A DNA stretch of 64,000 nt from assembly GCF_041381155.1 (NCBI RefSeq), contig NC_091134.1, positions 33,671,540 through 33,735,539 on the forward strand. The letters are read 5' to 3'. The notes beneath the pieces were generated by a model. The model saw only the letters and a list, made by a program, of their open reading frames with translations. It was not told the DNA's origin and ran no database searches. Positions within the stretch are counted from its first letter, which is position 1; the number at the start of each line of letters is the position of its first letter. A program made the position numbers and the translations under genes. The stretch comes from Argopecten irradians. Lineage: Eukaryota > Mollusca > Bivalvia > Pectinida > Pectinidae. This document shows, piece by piece, positions 17,025-27,954 of the stretch.

Positions 17025-20000
17025 ATGGCTGCTAAAGACTCTGGCTGGAACCCTTGGGAGTTGTTCAGGGAAACCCCTGAAGAGCTGAACAAAATTGAAA
17101 AAAGGAAGGCAATGCGACAAGTAGCCCGAGCTGAATGGGTTAAAAAGAAGACCAATCCTTACAACAGTGGCACAGGATATTTTGTAGGTGTTTTGTTATT
17201 TCCACAAAATATTATTTTTTTGTAATAATACTGTTTGTTTTTCAAAATCAAATTTATTCATTAGCATATTTCATACTGTCAATGTGCTATAACTAATTAA
17301 GTATGATAATTAAACCAATATGGATAAGTATGTCGCTCAAACTTGAATATAATTGTATTCGGGACTGTTCGTCTAAGAGTAACATTATTTCATTGTGGTC
17401 TAACGTCAGATTAGTTAGCGTTTTATAAGTAACTATGGCCACAGTTTGTACTTCAGTGGACAAGTTGGAGTAAAGTAAAGGAACTTTTGTCTAAAACTAT
17501 AGGAAATCGCTTTTACAGTTGTGTGTTTATCTTATAAGGTGCATGCTCCTGTCTAAAAACAATTTCATCACTTCCTTGATGGTTATGTATTGAATTTGTT
17601 TACTTATGTGACATTGGCTTGGCTCAGGTGTGAGAACAGTGTACATTTGTACCTGTTCAATCATATTGCTATTCCATTTGCAATTTCAATGGTATCAATT
17701 CAAATGCTAAACGATGCCATGGAATTTGTCAATATTTTTAGGTCACCTGAGACGAAGTCTATTCTTATCGCCTTTTGTCCGTCGTTCATCGTCCGTCGTG
17801 CGACGATAAACTTTTTACATTTTCGACTCCTTCTCCAAAACCACTGAAGCATTTTCAATGAAATTTTTTACAAACCTTCTAAGGCATAAGACCAATCAAA
17901 ATTGTGAATTATATGGTCCCCACCCACCAGGGGGCTGTGGGAGGAGCCAAAAGGGGTAAAATTGACTAAAATTTCAAAAATCTTCTTCTCTACTCACGGA
18001 CGTGGTAGAATTAAATACTCTTCATAGATAGAGAGGTCTTAAGGTCCTTTACAAAAATTGTGAATGATATGACCCTGGGGTCTTTCATTTCCCCCTAGGG
18101 AGGGGGCTAAGTTCACCATAGTTATATAGGGAAAACACATTTTTGAGCTTTATGCTGTCATTTGTAATAGGAAATGAGTCAAAATTTGTCAGAATTATCA
18201 GCAAGAGATGACCATTGAATCCTTACTTATTTTCCATGACTGACCCCCAGGGGCCTTATGGCTGGGGTCAAAAGGGGTCAAATAGGCTAAAATTTCAAAA
18301 ATCTTCTTCTGAAATTCTGGAAATGGTAGAATCAAATACTCTTCATAGATTGAAAGGTCTTAAGGTCCTTTACAAAAATTGTGAATAATATGACCCTTGG
18401 GTCTCATGTTTCCCCTTTGGGAGGGAGTTAAGTTTACTATAGTTTATATCTATAGGGAAAGCACATTTTTGAGCATTATTTGGTCATTTGTAATAGGAAA
18501 TAATTCAAACTTTGTCAGAATTATCAGTATAAGGTGCCCATTGAATCCTATTAACAAATTTTCCATGACTGACCCCCTGGAAATGGTAGAATCAAATACT
18601 TTTCATAGATGGAAAGGTCTTTACAATAATTGTGAATTATATGATCCTGGGGTCTCACGTTTCTCCCTGGGGAGGGGGTTAAGTTTACTATAGTTTATAT
18701 AGGGAAAGCACATTTTTGGGCATTTTTTGCTCAATTTTCAGAGTAAACGAGTCAAACTTGGTTACAATTATTAGCCTAGGATAGCATTTAAACATCATAT
18801 GCATATTGGTCCTGGCTGATCCCCTGGGGGTGGAGGAGCGGGGCCAAAAAGGGTCAAATAGGCTAAAACTTAATTCCAAATTCCATCTTTTTCTAAAATT
18901 CTGGAATTGGTGGAATCAAATACTCTTTGTAGATGGAAATGTCTTAAGGTGTTTTATAAAATTGTGAATTATATCACCCTGGGTCTCACATTACCCCTTA
19001 CATTTTTTGCTCAATTTTCATAGGAAATGAGTCAAACTAGATTAGAGTTAATTATTAGCCTGAGATATAGAAGTTTAATATCCATATCAGTCCTCGCTGA
19101 CCCCTGGGGTGCCAGAGGGGCGGGACAAAACAGGGTGAAAATAACTAAAATTTCAAAACATTTCTGAGTTCACAGGTTTGATGGAAGCAAATACCCTTCA
19201 TAGATTAAAAAGTCAAATTTGTAAAATCACTGACCGACATCAAGGGCCAGTATATAGTGTTTATATGTCTTTGTTTCATTCTATATCTGTACTCAGGTGA
19301 CCGTTAAGGCCTATGTGCCTCTTGTTTGTTATATATTCCATTTGGAATATCACAGTATCAATTAGAATACTTAACAGTGTCACGGAATTTGTCATTTTTT
19401 TATTATATGTTTCATTAGAAATCCATACATTTATGCCATATTTTGCTTCATGGTTGATGAACAGAATAAGCCTCACTGAATTGTCCCTTAAAATGTTATA
19501 TTTTCTTTTTCTTTTATATAGTTCTAGCCTTTTTATTTGTTCTAGGAGAGTAACAAATATTACAGAGTTATCTGCCCTTGCAGTTTAAAATTGTGACATT
19601 AATACAGGGGTTTCAAGGTCCCAAGCAACGTGGGTACAGTAAAATTTACTGTAAATTAGCCCCACTATCCATTGATTACGCCATCCCCATTTGATGCGAG
19701 TTTCGTGACGTCATAATCACTTCAGGTGGGACTAATCAACGGTAAATTGTGCTTTACCCATGTCATTTTGGGATCTCAAAACCCTTGTATTGTTTGTAAG
19801 TGAAATTTACTTTGTTTTCTCTGAAGTGAAAAATTACCATTCTGCTCACAATCGCACAATATGATAGTCAATACCTTCTAACAAGGGCAGATAACTCTGT
19901 AATATGCAAATAAATGATGTTAATGAAAATTATTTTGTTTCAGTTTGATCCAGCGGTGCAGCGTCACATGTCAGCGAGAATGGCAAGATTTCATTTGTAC

Positions 20001-21065
20001 AACCCACACACAACTAGCCATATCTTCAAGGGACTTATGTTATATGTATTTCCACTTGGTCTTCTTTGTTACACGATGAATAAATCTTTGGTAAGTGAAA
20101 ATGTCAAACTAAGTTTATTAAAGGGAAAATGTCGAACAGTAGTCATATAAATTTCATTAGTCTTAAGGGGAGTTCTGGGCAAGTTTTGCTTAGAAAAGTC
20201 TTTGACATACATTATCTATATGTATCTGTAGTTGTTCTTTTAGTTTTTAAATTATTGTGGGAAAACATATTTGTTTAAAGGGACAATTCACTCAGGCTAA
20301 TTCTTTTACATAACCAAGAAGCAAAATATGGCATAAATGTATTATTCTACATTTCTTATGAAACATATAACATAAAATATTGACCAATTCCATGTCATTG
20401 TTTAGTATTTTGATTAATATCGTTGAAATATCAAATTGTACAATGTAGATCAATATGATTAAGCAGGTACAATATGGACGCTGTACCCATACCCGAGCCA
20501 AAGTCACACACGTTAAACAAATAAACTACATAACCACTGAGAAAGTGATAAAATGATTTTTAGGCAAGACAATTCACCTAATAAGGTAAAGGCACTACTG
20601 ACAGAGTGATTTGAGCAGTTCTAGACAAAAGTTGCATTTCTCTACGAGCAAGGGACAGGGTTTGACATACAAGAAGTTCGACTACAATGTGTAATGGCGG
20701 ACAGCGAGCGAGTTTGAACATCTACACACATGTCACATCACAACCATGGACGTCTCAGGCATATCACAGTAAAATCGACTGATCTAATTTCCATTAGAAC
20801 TGGGTTTTTTCCGATATATGTACACATTTTAATGTTCTCTTAGACTGAATTGTCCCTTTAAAGATGAGTCTGCATGTGTTAAATTGGATTCTATAATAAG
20901 CACCTTGAGGCAGTATTATTTATCTTGGTGGTCTGTCACTGCGCCAGCATTTTTTAATATATCTAAATGTAACTTTCTTTTTATATTTTCCAGAGTTCAT
21001 ATTACAAAAGCGTAGATTCAGGAGAAGTCACGGCAGATACAGATCGAACACGATTTATGTGGTAG
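17025..21065 (+). CDS. NDUFB4: NADH dehydrogenase [ubiquinone] 1 beta subcomplex subunit 4 (complex I B15)
   Basis: Accessory subunit of mitochondrial complex I, anchored in the inner membrane. Three coding exons: 17025-17183 (ATG, 53 codons), 19944-20090 (49 codons), 20994-21065 (23 codons and TAG). Both introns are phase 0 with good acceptors (TTTGTTTCAG, TATTTTCCAG); the donors are TTT|GTAGGT and TTG|GTAAGT. The 125-residue product has the family's usual length (about 129). Seen: acidic ETPEELNKIEKRKAMRQVAR helix, LTNPY-like KKTNPYNSGTGYF, FDPAVQRHMSAR, then one membrane helix (GLMLYVFPLGLLCY) and a polar tail ending DTDRTRFMW. An acceptor (TTATCCACAG) directly before GCCATGG shows that a non-coding first exon lies upstream; I could not place it. 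The first intron is filled with MITEs and a GGTCACCTGAG element, and a MITE also fills part of the second. Identification rests on remembered family features, not on a search. Confidence 0.88.
17361..19491 (+). mobile_element. MITE, AGGGACAATTCA family, two fragments split by another element
   Basis: 17361-17740 matches the left part of the 13717 element (GTCTAAGAG, CAATTTCATCAC, GTGTACATTTGTACCTG, GCCATGGAATTTGTCAATAT). 19330-19491 matches its right part and ends TGAATTGTCCCTTAA. The part around CGGAATTTGTCATTTT is present on both sides of the insertion, so these may be two adjacent copies and not one interrupted copy. Confidence 0.7.
17741..19302. mobile_element. GGTCACCTGAG element with internal ~290-bp tandem repeats
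   Basis: Begins GGTCACCTGAGACGAAGTC and ends ACTCAGGTGACC, an 11-bp perfect inverted repeat. The interior (about 17880-19230) is four to five diverged tandem units with a period near 290 bp. Each contains GGTAGAATCAAATACTCTTC, TCTTAAGGTCCTTTACAAAA, a G/C-rich CCCTGGGGAGGGGG block, AGGGAAAGCACATTTTTG, and TGACCCCC. No ORF is seen, so it is non-autonomous. It lies inside NDUFB4 intron 1. Confidence 0.75.
20275..20861 (-). mobile_element. MITE, AGGGACAATTCA family, reverse copy
   Basis: A 587-bp element bounded by TTAA, the reverse complement of the element at 13717-14283 over its whole length (shared AACCAAGAAGCAAAATATGG, AGAACTGGGTTTTTTCC, TTAGACTGAATTGTCCCT). It lies in NDUFB4 intron 2. Confidence 0.88.
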
Positions 21066-21286
21066 ATTTGATTTCCAACAACATTGACTGACAATTTAAG
21101 TGGAACTAGTTTTGATACCTACAAGAACTTGTTCAATTCCTTAAAATGGATTAAAAAGGAGGGACTGAACATGTGTTAACAGAGACTTTTGAGTGAAAAC
21201 GTGTACAAACATACCTATTAAAGATGCATCTATTGTATTTAGAGTTTTCTTTGATTTAGTTCTGCATGAGTAATTGCACATGTTCT

Positions 21287-21292
21287 AATAAA
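21287..21292 (+). terminator. Polyadenylation signal AATAAA of NDUFB4
   Basis: AATAAA about 220 bp after the stop codon, in an AT-rich 3' UTR, followed by ATTCATAAAATTGC. It is the first canonical signal downstream of the gene. Confidence 0.6.
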
Positions 21293-21399
21293 TATTCATA
21301 AAATTGCTCACCAAAAAACCTTGTGTAAGAGAAATAAAAACAAAACTATGCATATACACACAATATCAGTCCGCGTGCCTGATCTCTGTTGTACTTGCT

Positions 21400-21830
21400 T
21401 GAAACCATCCTTGATACTCCAGGGGTTCCGATCACTTACGATATCTACACACCTGGACTATCTCATAGTAAAACTGAAGACAGCTCAGCGGAAAACATCT
21501 GAACCAATAACAGGCCTGCAAAGATTTCCTTTGAAGACAACAGAGAGAGTGACGCCCAACTTCAACCATAATGTACCATTGTACGGCTCTTTTGATGTAC
21601 ATCAAACGACTAAATTACATGTTCTGTTCTATGGCCTCAAGTTTTACCACAGAGACCATCGCTGATACTCCAAGGGGTTATCATCACTGACTTTATATTC
21701 ACCCCTGGACTATCTCATAGTAAAACTAGAGGCAACAGAAGACAAAGGTAATTTTGTCAAAAGAACAAAATAACGGTTCACTGTGGTTGAAATTGCGGTT
21801 TTGAAGTTGAGCGTTGCTCTCTCTGTAACC
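21400..21830 (+). repeat. Interspersed repeat (GACAACAGAGAGAGTGACGCC family), copy 2
   Basis: Shares long blocks with 9230-9670 and with the reverse strand of 52655-52970 (GATACTCCAGGGGTT, CTATCTCATAGTAAAACTG, ACAGGCCTGCAAAGA, TTTTGATGTACATCAAACGA). Within this copy the CAAGGGGTTATCATCACTGA block recurs at about 21671, so two units are joined. The reading frame at 21321-21665 is repeat-derived. Confidence 0.65.
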
Positions 21831-21839
21831 TTAACAAAT

Positions 21840-23300
21840 TAAACAAGGAACACAATTTAAAAGGTAAAAATAATTAAAAATTTTATCAAAAGTTATGTTC
21901 ACGAAGTGAACACAAGTATTTATTGAAATAGATCAATGACGTAAATCGTTTACCAAATATCTGAAGTATGTTTTGAGACCACAATCTTATTGGTTCCGCC
22001 TCAATGAAATGCGGAACCATGCAATCAAGTAAGAAGGATTTCGGTGTATTAATTATTATTCATGACACTGCAGTGCATTGTAAATGCGGCTTATGTTCCA
22101 GGGACTACATTGTAGTACGTGTAAGTGATAGTGCAACAGGGGACCTAGGGCGGCTACAGTACTAAATATTTAGTCTATTTGACATCTTCGATCTGGAATG
22201 AATGTAAAGGTCATTCCCTCAAAATTTAATCTGTTTTTCTTTATTTTGGCATGCTTCATGCGAAGCATACACAATTGTTGCCATTTGGCATCTACACATG
22301 GGTCGACCTGCATCTATACGAGTTCCGGAAATTGTAGCTCAAAAGACTTGGAGAGAAATGGTGTCTCTAGAGTTATCACTGCTTATGGAGTAAAGTAATG
22401 ATTTACCCAAATCATTGTTAAAACGTTTGTAAGCATTTTTATATCGCTTTATTACCTACAAGGCAATAAAGCTGAACCGTATAAAAATCAAATCCTCAAC
22501 GAGATATTATGTTTTTACATATATAAGAAGGTCCTTACTGAAGGGATTTTTTTAAACGACAAGACTACAAATTATGAACTTGTCGTCTTGTGAGCGGTTT
22601 TAAAATGTTAAGAATGGTAGTTACGTTTATGTTTGTTTGAAAACAAAAATGATATTTAAATGCATGTATACGCTTAAAATAATTGAAAACCTACAAAAAA
22701 GTAAAGAATATTGTGCCCGAGTAATTTTCTGTGGCACTGCTACACTAAGACATATAGGCACCATTTCGTACCCAACCGAACGGTATATACATGTAGTAGG
22801 CCGGGTACGTATATTCGTTCTACGGAAATAGCGATCGCCGAAGCGAAATATCATAAAATAAGTTTTCAGACATTTAAATATTATAATATGATTAATGTTG
22901 GTAACCCGTCCTGGTTTTTTTGCCATGTTTTTAATGAAGAAACAATTCAATAGACCAAAAATACATGCACTTGCTTCGACGATCGCTATGTATACACTAT
23001 TTCCGGGATTCATACAGTGCAGTACAACCCTGTGATCTAAGATATTGAGAGTTTAAGAGTTTGGTCTATTTGACCCTTATGGCATCGAATGAAGGTCAAA
23101 GTCATTCATTTAAACAAACTTTTTGATTCTTCACCACAGCATGCTACGAGATGATATAGCAGAATAGGTACAGAGAATGCATCTAGATCTCTTGGGTACT
23201 GACGAGAACTAGACCAAAATAACTTAATATTCTCTTTGATAATGACATAGAATTGATCACAAAAGTAATTTATTCTTTTTAAAGAAATAAAGGCAGTCGC
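21840..23300. other. Intergenic, interspersed repeats, one hairpin
   Basis: A 9-bp perfect hairpin (TGGTTCCGC / GCGGAACCA, 11-nt loop) is at 21991-22019. Blocks around 22160-22400 and 23050-23220 share TCTATTTGAC...ATGAANGTNAAGNTCATTC wording and look like two copies of one repeat. The antisense frames at 22627-23013 have no domain. Confidence 0.4.
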
Positions 23301-23321
23301 AAGAAATAAAGTAAATCAAAA

Positions 23322-23327
23322 TTTATT
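23322..23327 (-). terminator. Polyadenylation signal for the 23395-23727 frame
   Basis: AATAAA on the minus strand (TTTATT on plus), 68 bp beyond the TAA stop. Confidence 0.45.
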
Positions 23328-23394
23328 TGCAAAACTAAATAAAGTCTGTACATTGAACTGTACTTCTAAACATGGTTTATAGTAAATCAAACAA

Positions 23395-23727
23395 TTAACT
23401 GTGTGACTTTCCTAGCCGCTGTGCCTTGACACTTGTTCTAGCTGCCCTCTGCTTTCGTTCTTGGATTTTCTTGCTACGGTTTAACTTCGCTCTGTCCACT
23501 TTCTCTTCAATTGCAATCATTCTTTCAACTTTAGATATCGGTTGTAGTAAAGTAGGTCGTTGTTTGGCGACAGGCGAAGATTGTGGTACACCCGGCAGAA
23601 TGGAGACAGATAGATTTTGTGCACATCGTTTTGGTTTGTTGTCTCCAATTTCGATCCTGAATTCCACGCCGCCTTCCCGCCTTTTTGGTATAACCAGTTG
23701 CTCAGTTTTTCTAGTCAGATTTAACAT
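23395..23727 (-). CDS. Hypothetical basic protein, 110 residues
   Basis: I do not recognise this protein. The frame starts at the first ATG after an in-frame TAA and ends in TAA at 23397-23395. It is hydrophilic: the N-terminal half mixes KRREGGVEFRIEIG with Pro/Ser-rich stretches, and the last 45 residues form a charged helix (KVERMIAIEEKVDRAKLNRS, then KKIQERKQRAARTSVKAQRL) that could be a coiled coil or bind nucleic acid. There is no signal peptide or membrane segment. An AATAAA lies only about 70 bp after the stop, as expected for a terminal exon. It could be a single-exon gene or the last exon of a longer one; no convincing acceptor was seen before the ATG. The amino-acid bias and polyadenylation signal argue against a chance frame. 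Confidence 0.5.
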   Translation of the reverse strand: MLNLTRKTEQLVIPKRREGGVEFRIEIGDNKPKRCAQNLSVSILPGVPQSSPVAKQRPTLLQPISKVERMIAIEEKVDRAKLNRSKKIQERKQRAARTSVKAQRLGKSHS

Positions 23728-24254
23728 CGGTCTTCCGTTTTCAAGGGCAATGCCAGTGGAATTTACAATGGGATTTTAGCACACACGCACTAACTATTCA
23801 ATAGAAAATTTCTGTCTGATGTGTCAAATCTAATTTCTCGTGCGCTGATCACATGGAATACACCTATAAGCTTTTAACCTGACTTATTATCAGTAACCCA
23901 TGTTAATGCTACCTTGGTTTTCTGCTGTAGTCTCCCGATTAGTGAGCTCAAACTAATCCTTCTCTGGTGTCCGTCTTCTGTAGATTCTATACAACCCATG
24001 TTTCTAAATGAAACGTGTTTGCCTCTAAATGGTAACTAATTGCACGTAGCAATAAACATCGATCTATGACGTCACAATGGATACAAATTTGGACATCATC
24101 ACTCGTGATAATGATCACGTGATAACGTTTTGGTGTCAGTCAATACCAAATGCGTTTATTCTTGTTGCCAAGTTTATACCCCCTTTTTAAAGTACAAAAT
24201 TACCACGTGGTACGTTTATGTACATTATAGTTTGTGTAACAGGGCGAGAATAGT

Positions 24255-24330
24255 GTGCCGCTAGCCTGACTCGAACCCGCGACCCCGGACTTACTGGTCC
24301 GCCGCTCTACCGACTGATCAGCTAAAGGGA
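24255..24330 (-). repeat. tRNA-like sequence, probably SINE head or pseudo-tRNA
   Basis: On the minus strand it has a box A-like TAGCTGATCAGTCGG (24324-24310) and a box B GGTTCGAGTC (24277-24268), 33 bp apart, with an anticodon-like stem CGGAC/GTCCG between. The T-stem and acceptor stem pair poorly, and no T sits at the usual position before the anticodon. It is therefore not a functional tRNA. A tRNA-derived SINE is the likeliest origin. Confidence 0.55.
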
Positions 24331-24729
24331 AATTCCCTCTACTGCGAAGCTAGAAGGCGACCGTATCATTTTATACAATTAAAACCTGATACAAGTTGTT
24401 AGCTGTAACAAAGCCAGAGTTTGCTATTTAGACAACAAAAACTGTCGCTTTCTGCTTCACTCTTTCAAGAATGTTCGGTTTTTAGTCGGAATCCACAGAC
24501 TTTGACAGAAGTTGTTGTCGCGGTCTTTTTGATTGATGTAAATTGAATTTTCTACTCAAATACACTCACAACAAGTCTTGCTTGTAACACCCGCTCAACA
24601 TTTATCTGGATTTCGTGTTGAACATTTTGGCCTCAGCTCACTTCCTCAAAACCAAGCAAGGATGTAATCTATTACACCGTCCAATATGGAACGCCATAGC
24701 TGCCTTAAGACTAGATAATTTATTGCATC

Positions 24730-25704
24730 ACGTCACCATGTTATAGCATAGTGTCATCATATCATTGCATTGTATCACCATGTTATAGCATCGTGTCACC
24801 ATGTTATAGCATGATGTCACCGTGTTATTGCATCGTGTCATCATGTTATAGCATGATGTCACCGCGTTATTGCATCGTGTCGCCATGTTATAGCACGATG
24901 TCACCGTGTTGCATGATGTCATCATGTAATAGCATCGTGTAACCATATCACTGCATCATGTCGCCATGTTATAGCATGATGTCATCGTATTATTGCATCA
25001 CGTCCCCATGTTATAGCATCGTGTAACCATATTATTGCATAACGTCCCCATGTTATAGCATCGTGTAACCATATTATTGCATCACGTCCCCATGTTATAG
25101 CATCGTGTACCATATTATTGCATCACGTCCCCATGTTATAGCATCGTGTAACCATATTATTGCATCACGTCCCCATGTTATAGCATCGTGTAACCATATT
25201 ATTGCATCACGTCCCCATGTTATAGCATCGTGTAACCATATTATGCATCACGTCCCCATGTTATAGCATCGTGTAACCATATTATTGCATCACGTCCCAT
25301 GTTATAGCATCGTGTAACCATATTATTGCATCACGTCCCCATGTTATAGCATCGTGTAACCATATTATTGCATCACGTCCCCATGTTATAGCATCGTGTA
25401 ACTATATTATTGCATCACGTCCCCATGTTATAGCATCGTGTAACCATATTATTGCATCGTGTCGCTATGTTATAGTATTATGTTATTATGTTATTGCATC
25501 GTGTTACCATGTTATAGCATCGTACGTGTCACCATGTTATAGCATTACGTCATCATATCATTGCATCGTATCACCATGTTATAGCATGATGTCACCGTGT
25601 TATTGCATCACGTCCTCATGTTGTAGCATGATGTCACCATGTTATAGCATGATGTCACCATGTTAAAGCATCGTGTCACCATATTATTGCATCGTGTCGC
25701 CAAG
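24730..25704. repeat. 21-bp minisatellite with 42-bp higher-order unit
   Basis: About 46 copies of a 21-bp unit of the form CATGTTATAGCATCGTGTCAC. In the middle (about 25000-25450) two variants alternate, CATGTTATAGCATCGTGTAAC then CATATTATTGCATCACGTCCC, giving a homogenised 42-bp unit repeated about ten times. The flanks are irregular. The reading frames on both strands here are repeat artefacts. Confidence 0.92.
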
Positions 25705-25706
25705 TT

Positions 25707-27344
25707 ATGAAGACGTTTTCTATTAAGACTACTTGGAAAGCATTTGGATTTTACATTACAGTAAAGCGTTTGGATTTTACATTACAGTAAAGCGTAAAGA
25801 CGATCCCGATCACCATCTTCTAGCCGGAAACTATCTTCAGTGTTGTTTGGCGGGAGGACGTTTGGTAGGTATGATTAGATCTATGGTTTGATCTACAGCT
25901 ACAAAATGACAATTTCTAATTACGATACAGTCGCTCTATTTTTGGCGGCGTACAGTCAATCAGAAGTACTTAGTTTAAAAGGTCCCAATGAAAAGGTTAT
26001 ACACAACGGTTCTGTTGCTATTAAAATTCAAGAAACATAACGGCTTTTTTGTTTATTCATATTTTGTGGTAACGCGGCATTTTAGTTCTTCATTCTGTAC
26101 AGATACACCCAGGGGCGTAGGAAGCGGTGGGGGGGGGGGGGGGGGGGTGTAGCAAACATGTCTTTTTGTCTTTTTTGCCCCCCCCCCCCCCTTATTTTCG
26201 CCAAGTGAAATGTGCAAAAAAAAAATGCACACATTTGAAAGAAAAAAAGCACATTTGAAAGAAAAAGGGTCATCCTGCACACTTTTCGTACTTTCGAACT
26301 TCTTTTTAGAAAATTTTCCGCTGCGCAGGGCGTTTACCAAAACGTTCAAGCATGTAATTAAAATATTCATTTGTTTATATGTTTTAGCAAGACAATTAAT
26401 TCATTATTATTTTAAGATACACAACAATGTGCCGATGGTGTGAATCCGGTATACATGTATATGTTCAGATCGAGCAGGGTTGCATAATGGTATGACGACA
26501 TTCACAATTATCATTTCTAAATGCAGGTACTTTAAATCGAAAAATTACCATGTTAAGAACGCTTTAAATCATCAAAATACATTGTAAAACTCATCTCAGC
26601 CATTCTAAATATTTTTTCCCGGGGGAGTCTTGGAACCCCCCAAACAACAAAATCTCGAGCCTTCGGCGCTCGCAAAATCATCAATATACATCGTAAAATT
26701 CATATCAGCCATTCTAAATCGTTATATTTTTTCCCGAGGAGACCCCTCGCCCCCCTCCCCCCCTACAACGACAGGCAGCCATCTTGGAATTTGGTAGTTA
26801 AAGTTTGTTACCGCTATTTCTCAGAAAGTACTGAAGGGATCATTCTCAAATTCCATACGTAGGTTCCCCTAGGGCCCTAATTATGCATATTGTGTTTTGG
26901 GACCGATCGGTCAACAAGATGGTCACCAGTCCGCCATCTTGGTATTTGGTAGTTGAAGTTTGTTACATCTATCAGAAAGTACTGCAGAGATCTGTTTTAA
27001 AAGTTTGAAAAGTAGAGAAAAGATCCATCTGTAAATTGTCAGACATAGATCAATCTTTGGTGGGCGCCAAGATCCCTCTGGGATCTCTTGTTTCTGAAAG
27101 GTAGTGAACCGTTAACACAAACACATCATTTAAATGAAATAAGCAACAACTTCATGTAAATACATATTTATTTGTATTACAGCTATTGAACGTAATTAGG
27201 TCAAGTAAGAAGCCGCACGGTGTTTCCTCATCAATGTGTGATACCCATTCTACGTCTCCACCTGTTAAAGATAAAATGCTCACTATAGATGTAGCAGAAA
27301 AGAGTAGCTTTGGACAATTTAAGAAAATAAGGCGCTTGCCTTAA
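25707..27344 (+). CDS. Candidate two-exon small gene, unrecognised, with a frame-breaking 26-bp duplication
   Basis: I do not recognise the product. Exon 1 would run from an ATG at 25707 to a donor TTG|GTAGGT after 25864, and exon 2 from a good acceptor (TATTTGTATTACAG) at 27183 to TAA at 27342-27344. Exon 1 reads MKTFSIKTTWKAFGFYITVK, and after a 26-bp tandem duplication (25740-25791) that shifts the frame, KDDPDHHLLAGNYLQCCLAG. Exon 2 continues in the same frame as the latter part: LLNVIRSSKKPHGVSSSMCD, ending SSFGQFKKIRRLP. With one copy of the duplicated unit the product would be 97 residues. As assembled the frame is broken, so this is a pseudogene, an indel allele, or an exon entered by a different splice. 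The ATG abuts the minisatellite, so the true start is uncertain. Confidence 0.35.
25740..25791. repeat. 26-bp perfect-but-one tandem duplication
   Basis: Two adjacent units GC(A/G)TTTGGATTTTACATTACAGTAAA (26 bp each) at 25740-25765 and 25766-25791, differing at one base. A length of 26 is not a multiple of three, so it shifts the frame of the surrounding candidate exon. Confidence 0.85.
26110..26200. repeat. G19 / C14 homopolymer pair
   Basis: A run of 19 G (26129-26147) is followed 30 bp later by a run of 14 C (26178-26191). The G run follows AGGGGCGTAGGAAGCGG, a wording seen in many invertebrate interspersed repeats. The pair can form a G:C hairpin or G-quadruplex/i-motif structures and is hard to sequence. 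It lies in the intron of the candidate gene above. Confidence 0.8.
26780..27095. repeat. Diverged ~155-bp tandem duplication (GCCATCTTGG repeat)
   Basis: GCCATCTTGGAATTTGGTAG near 26778 and GCCATCTTGGTATTTGGTAG near 26933 start two similar blocks containing AAGTTTGTTAC and CAGAAAGTACTG. The right end, GATCTCTTGTTTC, resembles other interspersed repeat ends in the window. A reverse relative lies in 53260-53620. Confidence 0.65.
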
Positions 27345-27950
27345 AAATATAGATATAGTCATTTAACTGTAAAAAACACCTGTACAAAAGTATATATATA
27401 ATTAATCTGGACAATTTTTTCAATTACTATATGATATTTTGATAAAGACGAAAAATACCTAAAAAATTTTCAATTACAATATGATATTTTTGAAAATTAC
27501 AATATGATATTTTGATAAAGATTTGGCCATATTCTGCGCTTATTCATGCACGTGAATACCATATGGCAGCAACGAAAAATACCTAAAAAATGGCAAAATA
27601 TCATGATTGTTTGCCCAAAATTGCAGAAAATTGTACACAATATTTTATCTTAAGACATGCCTTAATTTGAGCATTTCTATCAATGACAAAATAAACTGTT
27701 CTTCTGTGGTCTGCTACCATAGCGTTGTATAACTGCAACAAATCGTTTTATCCGGTGATGACTATTATTTACTCTGATAATTCCGATTAACCACATATTT
27801 AGATTGTAAAAGATTTTATCATAAAGCCGATTATCACTTATTTAAGATTTTTTTTCCAAGATTTAAGATTTTATTTCAACTCAGGTCAACAGAGTTGTAT
27901 TTACATGTATTATATAACTAGATGCAATGAACTATGTTACAAAGAATACG
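27345..27950. other. Intergenic with short local duplications
   Basis: TTACAATATGATATTTTGA and near copies occur three times at 27425-27520, with AAAAATACCTAAAAAAT twice. No gene is seen. Confidence 0.5.
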
Positions 27951-27954
27951 AAAA

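Noticed and set aside
22627-23013. 128-residue minus-strand frame, and overlapping plus-strand frames
   Set aside because: No recognisable domain. Overlapping frames on both strands and AT-rich composition suggest chance.
24255-24330. Functional tRNA gene
   Set aside because: Box A and box B are present, but the T-stem and acceptor stem pair badly and the base before the anticodon is wrong. Kept only as a tRNA-like repeat.
24728-24946. Cys/Met-rich repetitive frames on both strands (MVTRCYYMMTS.., MSSYHCIVS..)
   Set aside because: A 21-bp tandem repeat automatically gives open, repetitive frames in several phases. No start context, splice site or polyadenylation signal.
27152-27261. Minus-strand terminal exon reading VEWVSHIDEETPCGFLLDLI with an acceptor and AATAAA
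   Set aside because: It is antisense to the plus-strand exon 27183-27344, which has the better acceptor and joins in frame to an upstream exon. No minus-strand partner exon was found.
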